Below, one piece after another: positions 51,255 through 58,593 of a DNA stretch of 60,670 nt. Origin of the DNA: Planctomycetota bacterium (GTDB lineage: Bacteria; Planctomycetota; UBA1135); the NCBI GenBank assembly GCA_027623295.1, contig JAQBXR010000016.1, positions 1 through 60,670 on the forward strand, in the 5' to 3' direction. The number at the start of each line of letters is the position of its first letter. The stretch's first letter is position 1. The notes below the pieces were generated by a model, which was not told where the DNA came from, did not search any database, and saw only the letters and a program-made list of their open reading frames with translations. The position numbers and the translations under genes were made by a program.

Positions 51255-52277
51255 TTAGTTTTCCTCCGCCAAGACAGATTCGACAAAGTCGAAGGCAAAG
51301 TTCATCGTCATGCGTTCGGAGGCTTGGCGATTCAAGTGATATAAATCGAAGTGCGCCAGCACACGGTACAACTCGGGATACCGCTCAGGATCGTCATAGG
51401 CGATTAGGTGCTGAATATCGCCGTTGGCTTTCATTTGACGCCATCCGCTATAGCGCTTTAGGTTTGGATGGATCCACCACACCAGGCCGACGCCATGCTG
51501 CTTGGCGAGCGCTTCCATTTCACGCACCATGGCTAGTTGGCCGGAACTTGGCTGGCCACCATCATCGACCAAGGGTAACTCTTCCGCAGCGCGCAGAAGC
51601 TTCTGCGGGGAGCGACGGAACTCTTGGCGCATGCCTAGCGATTTCTGATCGGCGGTGGCCACTTCCAGCGGCACATATCCATTCCTTTGGGCGCCAAGGG
51701 AGGACTGGTCTGCATAATATTCCAAAGGCTTTAAGCCAAAGGCAGCAACTCCATCCATACCGCGAGCCAAAGACAAAGTCCTACGCCACCAATGCTCCAC
51801 ATGCCGTTGCAAAAGAGACCGCTTCTCCGCATTGGGTAAATCACTCTGCCAAATCGCACGCACCAAGCGCCAAGTTGTCGGCGTGTCATGCCATTCGATG
51901 CGCCGCAACCCGAAATCGTTTTCGTTTTGCATGTCCAATTCGAGCGGTAAAGCCTCCACAATGACCCATCGCAAAGGCTCCGCCTTTTGTTTCAGAATGC
52001 GCCCGAGCATGTAGGCCTCTTCGTGGACGTCCATGCCAAGCGCCGCCATATTCACCGAGCGATAAGGCGTTCCTTCTTCTTTGCGTTGTGCGTCGAAAAG
52101 TTGTGGATCGAATTGCCGAAAGACGTGACTGGAGCCAAGGAAGATGACATCGACCTCGGCTTGTATGGTTTCGTACCACTCCACCTTGAGACGCTCTGGC
52201 ACCACTTGGTGAAGCATCTTTTGCACCAGGCCAAAGCCAAGCGCGAAGAGAAGCAGGTAAAGCGGAAACAGGCGCAC
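51255..52277 (-). CDS. SGNH/DHHW-like membrane-anchored acyltransferase partner
   Basis: 340 residues from GTG 52277. An N-terminal signal-anchor (residues 2-25) leads to an extracytoplasmic domain beginning IFLGSSHVFRQFDPQLF, an SGNH block-I-like motif. The last catalytic block is less clear (LAHFDLYHLNRQASE, with D and H). Together with the adjoining MBOAT gene it matches AlgJ/AlgX/PatB-type pairs that transfer the acyl group onto a polymer outside the membrane. The polymer is unknown. Confidence 0.78.
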   Translation of the reverse strand: MRLFPLYLLLFALGFGLVQKMLHQVVPERLKVEWYETIQAEVDVIFLGSSHVFRQFDPQLFDAQRKEEGTPYRSVNMAALGMDVHEEAYMLGRILKQKAEPLRWVIVEALPLELDMQNENDFGLRRIEWHDTPTTWRLVRAIWQSDLPNAEKRSLLQRHVEHWWRRTLSLARGMDGVAAFGLKPLEYYADQSSLGAQRNGYVPLEVATADQKSLGMRQEFRRSPQKLLRAAEELPLVDDGGQPSSGQLAMVREMEALAKQHGVGLVWWIHPNLKRYSGWRQMKANGDIQHLIAYDDPERYPELYRVLAHFDLYHLNRQASERMTMNFAFDFVESVLAEEN

Positions 52278-52289
52278 GCTGAGTTTGAT

Positions 52290-53531
52290 TTAGCCGGCGA
52301 TGAACTCCAACATCCACGAGCAAGCAATTGCTGCAACGGTGCCGAGTAAATAGCCCGCAATCGCGAGCAAAGCCCCCACTGGCGCTAGTGCCGGATGGAA
52401 AGCGCTGGCCACTACAGGTGCCGAAGCTGCACCTCCGATGTTCGCTTTCGAGCCCACTGCAAGGAAGAAGATTGGGGCTTTCATCATGCGGCGCAAACCG
52501 AGCATGAGCATGGCATGGATGAACATCCACACTGCGCCAACCACAACTAAGCCTGCATTTTCTGGCTTGGCCACTTCAGAAAACTCCGCCTTGGCACCAA
52601 TCGTGGCCACCAAAAGGTAAAGAAATACCGAACCGACTTTGCTCGCTCCCACGCCTTCCAAACGACGCAGAGGCGTAAAGGAAAGGATGAGACCAAATGC
52701 CGAAACGATAAGCACAATCCAGGTGAAACCTTTGATGTAGGCGCCAAGCGCAGGCAAATGCTCGCCAACCCAGCCATCTAAATCTGCCCCCAAGGCGCGG
52801 GCAAGCACGGTGCCGCCGATACCCAAGGCACAAATCATGAGCAAAGAACCAAGATCGGTCGGCCTTGAAACGGAAGCCTCGTAGTTCTCCACGCGTTCGC
52901 GCACTTCATCCAAACTCTTGCGGTCAGCACCAATATTGGCATCGGCCTTTTTTTCACGGCCGGCAAACCACAGCAGCACGGCCATCCAAATGTTGGCGAC
53001 AGCAACATCGACCACAATGATGGCGCCCATAATGTCAGGCCCCGCGCCTGCATGCTCTTGCAGGGCAATCATGTTCGCTCCACCGCCAATCCAGGAACCC
53101 GCTAAGGCTGACAATCCGCGCCAAGCCTGGTCTAGGTTTTCCTCTGGAATAAGACCCTGGCACAGGAATAAAGCAATCGGCCCTGCGATCACAATGGTGG
53201 CGGTGGCTCCAAGGAACATGAACACCGCATTGCGTCCAAGTTTTATGATGCCCTTAATGTCTACCGATAAGGTCAGCAGCAACAAACTTGCTGGCAATAG
53301 GTAGGTCTTCACGAAGTCGTACAGCGGGCTCGTGAGCGGAATCACGCCGCTGTTGGACAGCAAGGTCGGCACGAAATACGCAAACACCAGAAGCGGGATC
53401 ACGTGGAACATTTTGCCGAACTGCTTATGCGCGTTCATCCAGAACAGCAAGGCAAGGAAGCCAAGCAGAACGGCAAGCACTTGCATGGGTTCGGAGAGCA
53501 AAGCTCCTTCCAGTATTTCTTCGGCAGGCAT
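52290..53531 (-). CDS. DUF819 family membrane protein
   Basis: 413 residues, about 11 membrane helices. DUF819 features: AEEILEGALLSEPMQVLAVLLGFLALLFWM, LLPASLLLLTLSVDIKGIIKLGRN, GSWIGGGANMIALQEHAG, and SKANIGGAASAPVVASAFHPALAPVGALLAIAGYLLGT. The repeated Gly-rich signatures in the two halves are typical of an elevator-like secondary transporter; no substrate is known. Six bases separate it from the selenoprotein gene upstream and 12 from the SGNH gene downstream. Confidence 0.9.
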   Translation of the reverse strand: MPAEEILEGALLSEPMQVLAVLLGFLALLFWMNAHKQFGKMFHVIPLLVFAYFVPTLLSNSGVIPLTSPLYDFVKTYLLPASLLLLTLSVDIKGIIKLGRNAVFMFLGATATIVIAGPIALFLCQGLIPEENLDQAWRGLSALAGSWIGGGANMIALQEHAGAGPDIMGAIIVVDVAVANIWMAVLLWFAGREKKADANIGADRKSLDEVRERVENYEASVSRPTDLGSLLMICALGIGGTVLARALGADLDGWVGEHLPALGAYIKGFTWIVLIVSAFGLILSFTPLRRLEGVGASKVGSVFLYLLVATIGAKAEFSEVAKPENAGLVVVGAVWMFIHAMLMLGLRRMMKAPIFFLAVGSKANIGGAASAPVVASAFHPALAPVGALLAIAGYLLGTVAAIACSWMLEFIAG

Positions 53532-53537
53532 GTTGGG

Positions 53538-54485
53538 TTACTTCTTTTTAGGGTGAAGGAGTTCTTCAGCTCGCTGCAACTGCGACGGCGCGAGGTATTG
53601 CTGCCAGTTGCCTTTCAAGGAGGCATTGACCCGACTTGCTTGGGTTTCGGACAAAACCAAATCGCGTAACGGTGACTGAAGGAGATAGTACTTCTGCTCC
53701 CCATCCAAACGAAAGCCCGACTCTTCCCCTTGGCGGGAATCCCAAACGTGACGCCCGCCTTGATTCGCCTTGGCGTGATCCAACATGGATTCGTAGGACA
53801 CCGCCTTCGGATCAAACCAAACCTTGACCACTTCTTCTTTACCAATCCAACCTTGACGGGTTTTGACCACGCCATCGAGGAGACCGAACTCGGCCTCGCC
53901 AATCCAAAATCAGGCCATGCCGAAGATCACCGTTTCAACCCCTCGCTTCTTGGCGGCCTCTTCCGCCGCGACCAAAGTGAGCCAAGAAGGTACTTCCAAC
54001 TCCACAGCCTTCAGGCCATCGACCATCGCATCGGCAAAAGCGGAGGTCGTCCAATCTTTGGCTACCCGCGGGATGAGGTTGTCACCTCTGCCATCCACCA
54101 CGCGCAACACTTGGAAATTCCAAGCAGGCTCTTCATAGCGGGCAAGGACCGCGGCATCGGCATCGCCTTTGGTGTTGTTGAAAATCGCAATCGGAACGAA
54201 CAACTCTTCCGCGGCTTCTACCAGCAATGGGTGCGTCAAGACCTGAGCACCATATTCTTGGCAACCACTTCAGCCGGGAACTTCCTGAAACAGAAGTAAG
54301 GCGGGCTTTTTCGATTCCGCCGCGAGAAGTAAACCCTTTTCGAAATCACGCCCCCACTTCACCTGGCCTAATTCCACAGGTTGCACCACTCGGTTTTCCA
54401 AGGCTGTCAAAGTGGGTGGCGAAAGGATGGGTTGGGGCGCCTCTTGGGCAAAAAGCAGAACCGATGCGAACAGGAAACTGACCAT
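53538..54485 (-). CDS. Exported seleno-thioredoxin fused to MsrA-like domain, two in-frame UGA (Sec) codons
   Basis: 315 codons from ATG 54485 are one continuous frame, interrupted only by TGA at codons 72 (54272-54270) and 192 (53912-53910). Residues 1-14 are a signal peptide. The first domain reads LLLFQEVPG-Sec72-SGC75-QEYGAQVL, a thioredoxin-like domain with an exposed U-x-x-C redox motif, then a core with ELFVPIAIFNN and AWNFQVLRVVDG. The second domain begins VETVIFGMA-Sec192-FWIGEAEFGLLDGVV. It aligns with the MsrA active site GCFW-x-x-E-x-x-F-x-x-x-x-GV, then continues EVVKVWFDPKAVSYESMLDHA, as in MsrA, with Sec replacing the catalytic Cys. Each TGA has a SECIS-like hairpin. Stop TAA at 53538. 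Probably an exported methionine sulfoxide reductase with a built-in reductant. The N-terminal VPG-Sec motif recalls annotated VPGUxxT seleno-thioredoxins (from memory). A pseudogene with two chance TGA codons is the main alternative. Confidence 0.85.
53880..53897 (-). promoter_or_regulatory. SECIS-like hairpin after the second UGA
   Basis: GAGGCCG and CGGTCTC form a 7-bp stem (one G-U pair) with an AGUU loop, so G is the second loop base as bacterial SECIS rules expect. It starts 12 nt after TGA 53910 and the loop starts 19 nt after it, inside the 16-37 nt window for bacterial SECIS. Confidence 0.65.
54230..54251 (-). promoter_or_regulatory. SECIS-like hairpin after the first UGA
   Basis: GGUGC pairs with GCACC and UCA with UGA, separated by one bulged C, closing a GGUCU loop. 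The loop matches the SelB-binding GGUC of E. coli fdhF (AGGUCU). It begins 18 nt after TGA 54270, and the loop starts 26 nt after it, in the bacterial SECIS range. Confidence 0.75.
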
Positions 54486-54494
54486 ACGGCCAGT

Positions 54495-54959
54495 TTAATT
54501 CATTGGGAAGTCTGGAAGTGGCGGCATACCACCGAGATTTCCCTGAGGTGGAGCTCCACCTCGCTGCTGCTGAGCTTCTACGTGGTCTAATCTGTGCACC
54601 GGCCACTCCACCGGAGCGCCATCGAGGACCAAACGGAAGGTGTAAGTGCCAAACTCTTCGAAAGGCATGCCTGCCAAGCGAATCACGGCACGTGCCTTAG
54701 CCTTGCGGTCTGAAAGGTTGACCGTTGGCAGTTTCATGTTCTGCGCCTTGCCGCTTGGCGCTTCGATTTGAAGACCCACTTCATAATCGCCAAAGCCATC
54801 GCTCAAGCCGAGAGCGACGCAAAGCATAGGTAGGCGGCCGGGAAGTTGCACGGAAGCCAGTGAATCGAACAAGCCGATCATGCATAGCTTGCCAGTTTCA
54901 TCGCGGAAGGCGTGGTCGCAAACATGCAACCAATCGAGGGTAGGTAGAGGATTGGTCAT
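54495..54959 (-). CDS. DUF6941 family protein
   Basis: 154 residues, no signal peptide. The pattern PTLDWLHVCDHAFRDETGKLCMIGLFDSLAS is that of the small DUF6941 proteins seen widely in environmental genomes; a beta-sandwich follows (VALGLSDGFGDYEVGLQIEAPSGKA...GTYTFRLVLDG), with a Gln/Gly/Pro-rich tail. No function is known. It lies three bases after the SDR stop and nine before the selenoprotein start. Confidence 0.8.
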   Translation of the reverse strand: MTNPLPTLDWLHVCDHAFRDETGKLCMIGLFDSLASVQLPGRLPMLCVALGLSDGFGDYEVGLQIEAPSGKAQNMKLPTVNLSDRKAKARAVIRLAGMPFEEFGTYTFRLVLDGAPVEWPVHRLDHVEAQQQRGGAPPQGNLGGMPPLPDFPMN

Positions 54960-54962
54960 GGA

Positions 54963-55736
54963 TCAGGATTCGCGGCGGTGGACTTTGCCACAGCTCGCTT
55001 GATCGGTAGGTAATAAAAGGATCTCGGCGGCGTTCACGTGTTTCGGTCGTGAAGCAACCCAAAGAACCGTTTCGGCAACATCTTTGCCGAAGAGAGGCGT
55101 CATGCCCTGGTAAGTAGAAGCGGCGCGTTCGGTATCACCATGAAAACGCACGCTACTGAATTCGGTGTCCACCAGGCCAGGGTCGACCGTGCTGACCCGA
55201 ATGCCGGTGCCGTTCAAATCTAGGCGCATGCCCTTGGTGATGGCATCTACCGCGTGTTTACTTGCACAGTAAACCGCACCGCCGGGGTAAACCTCGTGGC
55301 CAGCTATGGAACCAATGTTGACAACCTGGCCTTCGCCGCGCGCCACCATTCTCGGCAGCAGCGTCCGGCTAATGTTGAGCAGTCCTTTGACATTGGTGTC
55401 GAGCATTTCATCCCAGTCTTGGTAGCTCCCTTCTTGCAGCGGTTCCAAGCCGCGCGACAGGCCAGCATTGTTCACCAAAACGTCTATGTCTTGCCATTCA
55501 GCCGGGAGTGCTTGAAACACTTCCTCCACGGCGCTGCGGTCGCGCACATCTAAGCTAAAAACCAAGATCTCGGCTCCAAATTCCGCGCGCAGGCGACTTG
55601 CAAGGTCGCGCAAACGGTCTTCGCGCCGCGCACAAAGCAAAAGTCGCGCACCTGCTGCTGCAAAAACCTCAGCACAAGCCTGCCCAATGCCGGAACTGGC
55701 GCCAGTAACGAGGACGGTTTGTTGAGAGAAAGGCAT
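54963..55736 (-). CDS. Short-chain dehydrogenase/reductase (YdfG-like)
   Basis: 257 residues from ATG 55736; a start 27 bases further upstream is possible. Classical SDR motifs: TGASSGIGQ (NADP loop), LVNNAG, and the catalytic set with YCASK (Tyr and Lys) preceded by IGSIAG (Ser). RLRD and CARREDR after the second strand suggest NADPH preference. YdfG-type SDRs oxidise serine or 3-hydroxy acids. It is first gene of the six-gene operon and is divergent from a Tat-exported Gfo/Idh gene. Confidence 0.92.
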   Translation of the reverse strand: MPFSQQTVLVTGASSGIGQACAEVFAAAGARLLLCARREDRLRDLASRLRAEFGAEILVFSLDVRDRSAVEEVFQALPAEWQDIDVLVNNAGLSRGLEPLQEGSYQDWDEMLDTNVKGLLNISRTLLPRMVARGEGQVVNIGSIAGHEVYPGGAVYCASKHAVDAITKGMRLDLNGTGIRVSTVDPGLVDTEFSSVRFHGDTERAASTYQGMTPLFGKDVAETVLWVASRPKHVNAAEILLLPTDQASCGKVHRRES

Positions 55737-55780
55737 AGGATGCATGCGCAGAGCGCACGGCAAGGATAACGTCGTTCCTC

Positions 55781-57118
55781 ATGGCATCCCACCTCACCCG
55801 ACGCGACTTCCTTGCCCTTTCTGCTGCTGGCGCCGCTGGCCTTGCGGTTTCTTGTCAGATGCCCGGCTATTTGAAGCCCGGACAGAAGTTGCGGCATGCG
55901 GCGGTTGGAGTTGGTGGCATGGGTTCCGGCGATTTGGGACAGATTAGCTCCCACCCAGATGTACAAGTCGTCGCCCTGTGCGATGTCGACTCCAACAATC
56001 TCGCCAAAGCTGCCGCGCTGCATCCGGCGGCGCGCACTTACCGCGATTGGCGGGTCATGTTGCGTGAGGAAAAGCGCTCCATTGATTCCGTTTGCGTTTC
56101 CACGCCGGACCATATGCATGCTCCGGTCACCATGTCCGCCATGGCCATGGGCAAGCATGTGTATTGTCAAAAACCATTAACCCACACTGTAGTCGAGGCG
56201 CGGCGCATTGCTGAGTTTGCACGCAAGAGTGGTGTGGTTACGCAAATGGGCATTCAAAACCGTTCCGGTCAAAACTATCTGCGTGCGATTGAAGTGTTCC
56301 GTTCCGGCATTTGCGGTCCAGTGGAGCAAGCGCATGTGTGGACCGACCGCCCTGCAGGTTGGTGGCCGCAAGATGTGGTGAAGCCAGCTGGCGGCGACAT
56401 TCCACCAGATACCTTGGAATGGGATTTGTGGTTGGGCGTTGCGCCGAAACGCGAGTACAAAAACGACACCTATCACGCCTTCGTTTGGCGCGGTCGCAAA
56501 GATTTCGGCACCGGAGCGCAGGGCGATATGGCGTGTCACCTAATGGATCCTGCATTGTGGTTCCTAGGCTTAGGTCAGCCGAGCACCATTCGTTCCAACG
56601 GTCCGAAACCGAAGGCCGATAGCTTCCCATTGTGGTCCGAAGTGCAATACCGCTTTGGCCCTACCGAGCTCACCCACCAAGATGGCATTGACCTTACATG
56701 GCACGATGGCGGGCGTAAGCCACAGTCTTTGTTTGATGAATACGGAATCACCGATCCCTATGCTAACGGAAGTTTGTTCGTGGGAAAAAAAGGTGCGCTT
56801 ATGGTCAGCCCTTATGAACCATGTCGGTTCTTCCCCGTCGGTGAAGCCGAACGCGCGTTGGAACTTCCAGACATTGCCGGCCGCAACCACTGGCATCAAT
56901 GGGTCGATGCATGCTTTAACCGCGTAGAAGCTACCGCGGGTTTTGATTACGCCGGCCTGCTTACGGAAGTTGCATTACTCGGCAACGTAGCGTTGGAGTT
57001 CCCAGGGCAAACGCTGCAATGGAATGCAAGTCAGATGAACTTTGGCAGCAATATTCTTGCGAATGGGTTCCTGCATAAGGATTACCGCGCTGGTTGGGTA
57101 GTGCCGGGGTTGGGCTAG
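55781..57118 (+). CDS. Tat-exported Gfo/Idh/MocA-family oxidoreductase
   Basis: 445 residues. The N-terminus TRRDFLALSAAGAAGLAVSC is a twin-arginine signal with a lipobox-like Cys (residue 25). The Rossmann domain follows with VGVGGMGSGDLGQI, ALCDVDSNNLAKA and VYCQKPLTHTVVEARRIAEF (the conserved EKP/QKP Lys). The catalytic domain has GGDIPPDTLEWDLWLG, typical of the planctomycete exported Gfo/Idh subfamily. These proteins carry the cofactor through the membrane already folded, which is why Tat is used. Substrate is probably a sugar or polysaccharide end. It is separate from the 3-keto-sugar operon at 39223-45945. Confidence 0.93.
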   Translation: MASHLTRRDFLALSAAGAAGLAVSCQMPGYLKPGQKLRHAAVGVGGMGSGDLGQISSHPDVQVVALCDVDSNNLAKAAALHPAARTYRDWRVMLREEKRSIDSVCVSTPDHMHAPVTMSAMAMGKHVYCQKPLTHTVVEARRIAEFARKSGVVTQMGIQNRSGQNYLRAIEVFRSGICGPVEQAHVWTDRPAGWWPQDVVKPAGGDIPPDTLEWDLWLGVAPKREYKNDTYHAFVWRGRKDFGTGAQGDMACHLMDPALWFLGLGQPSTIRSNGPKPKADSFPLWSEVQYRFGPTELTHQDGIDLTWHDGGRKPQSLFDEYGITDPYANGSLFVGKKGALMVSPYEPCRFFPVGEAERALELPDIAGRNHWHQWVDACFNRVEATAGFDYAGLLTEVALLGNVALEFPGQTLQWNASQMNFGSNILANGFLHKDYRAGWVVPGLG

Positions 57119-57241
57119 GCTAATAATTTTGCAAGGCCCGCGTGACTTCTTGAATCACGGTGAGGTAAAAGTTTCGCCATCGAATTGGACGACGCCGGAG
57201 CTGCGCAACGGCGTTAATCAGAGCTTCCCTAGCTTCACAAA

Positions 57242-57652
57242 ATGCGGCGCAGCAAAATGGGCATCGATCGCTGCTTACCAGCACCAGTGGCCCTCAGAAA
57301 AGGCCCTGCCGAATACCACTTCCAGCTACCCAGATGCGAGTTTGCGGCAACCGTTATGGATGGAAGTGCCGCGGTAGTCAGCGACCCCGAAATCCTTGCG
57401 GCATTGGGTCAGGCGCTACACCCTGCGCTTTCCTTACGCCGGCTTTGGACCGACTTGCTCGAGGCTGAGTGGAGTGCCGAGATGAGCGAAGAATTCAAGC
57501 CGCTGCTGCAAGCTTATGCCGAAGGCGGCACGCTGGCCGAACGCATGGTGACTCTGGTCGGACTCACGCCAACCCGAGAAGAGCTCATGCGCTTGCTGCG
57601 TTGCCAACGCGCCAGCTTGGTCAAGAACCATCCGATTAGCGTCGGTTTATAA
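57242..57652 (+). CDS. Small helical protein of unknown function
   Basis: 136 residues if started at ATG 57242; ATG 57356 (98 residues) is as likely, and coding character is clear only from about 57360 on. The last part is helical (EILAALGQALHPALSLRRLWTDLLEAEWSAEMSEEFKPLLQAYAEGGTLAERMVTLVGLTPTREEL) and ends in LVKNHPISVGL. No family was recognised. A second, overlapping open frame at 57129-57377 covers the upstream segment, and only one of the two can be real there. It lies between convergent neighbours, Gfo/Idh and the amidohydrolase. Confidence 0.45.
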   Translation: MRRSKMGIDRCLPAPVALRKGPAEYHFQLPRCEFAATVMDGSAAVVSDPEILAALGQALHPALSLRRLWTDLLEAEWSAEMSEEFKPLLQAYAEGGTLAERMVTLVGLTPTREELMRLLRCQRASLVKNHPISVGL

Positions 57653-57676
57653 CACCAGGGTAAGGCGCGTCGGGAG

Positions 57677-58519
57677 TCATCTAGCGCCTTCGAAGCCGTC
57701 GAGGACGAGGGCAGCGTTCTCCCCTAGTTCGGCGACGGCATAACCGCCTTCGAGGATGAATACTGTGGGCAAGTTCAGGGCCTGTAGACGCGCGCCCAGA
57801 CGCAGGAAGTCGGTGCCGGTGAGGTGGAAGCTCGATAATGGATCGCCGACGAAGGTGTCGAGACCAAGCGGCACGACTAAGGCGTCGGGCGCAAAGGCGG
57901 CGATGCGTGTGGCCGCTTCCTCAAGTGCGCGGAACCAAGTGGCGCTACTCGCGCCCGGCGCTAAGGGGAAGTTCGCATTGGCGCCGAGGCCTTCGCCGTG
58001 CCCAGTTTCGTCGGCATGGCCGAGGTAGAAGGGATATTCATGAAGCGGGTCGGCGTGGATGCTCAGGGTGAAGACATCGCCACGGTCTTCGAACAGGCTT
58101 TGGGTGCCGTTGCCATGGTGGTAATCCACATCGAGAATCGCCACTCGCTTGGCGCCCCCATCTTGCAAGGTGGTCGCCGCCAATGCGGAGAAGTTCAAAA
58201 AGCAATAGCCTCCCATGAAGTCACGGCCAGCATGATGCCCGGGCGGCCGCGTGGCACTGAAGGCTGCGCGCTCCCCGGCCACGACTAAGCGCGCGGCAGT
58301 TACGGCGGCATCGGCAGCGGCGCGCGCGGAGGCGAGTAGTTGTTCCAGGTAGTCGGTGCCGCGACTGATGATGCGTTCGCGTGCGGGACCACTGCCGGGG
58401 AGGGAAGCGATTAGCGGATCAATCTCGAGCAGGAAGGATTCCGCGATATCCTGCGCTTGCTGGAATCGCCCTTCTGCAAGATCCGTAAGTTGGCGTTGAC
58501 CCAATGCAATCTTGACCAT
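57677..58519 (-). CDS. Histone deacetylase/acetylpolyamine amidohydrolase family protein, short N-terminus
   Basis: 280 residues. The zinc amidohydrolase core is intact: RPPGHHAGRDFMGGYCFLN, ILDVDYHHGNGTQ, LSIHADPLHEYPFY, LGLDTFVGDPL (metal Asp) and FILEGGYAV. Family members of the AphA type are normally around 340 residues; here the core begins near residue 60, so the usual first 60 residues or so are absent or replaced. Residues 1-55 (GQRQLTDLAEGRFQQAQDIAESFLLE) do not look like the family. It may deacetylate polyamines. It could be 5'-truncated or have an unrecognised upstream start. Confidence 0.85.
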   Translation of the reverse strand: MVKIALGQRQLTDLAEGRFQQAQDIAESFLLEIDPLIASLPGSGPARERIISRGTDYLEQLLASARAAADAAVTAARLVVAGERAAFSATRPPGHHAGRDFMGGYCFLNFSALAATTLQDGGAKRVAILDVDYHHGNGTQSLFEDRGDVFTLSIHADPLHEYPFYLGHADETGHGEGLGANANFPLAPGASSATWFRALEEAATRIAAFAPDALVVPLGLDTFVGDPLSSFHLTGTDFLRLGARLQALNLPTVFILEGGYAVAELGENAALVLDGFEGAR

Positions 58520-58593
58520 CGCCGTAGAAGACCTATGCGTCGGCCACCCTTGGCAACAGCTTAGGAATGTCGACCGAGATTTAGTCTCTGACT

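Noticed and set aside
57129..57377. Open frame starting TTG 57129
   Set aside because: It overlaps the better-supported small helical gene in another frame; composition does not decide clearly, so it was not listed separately.
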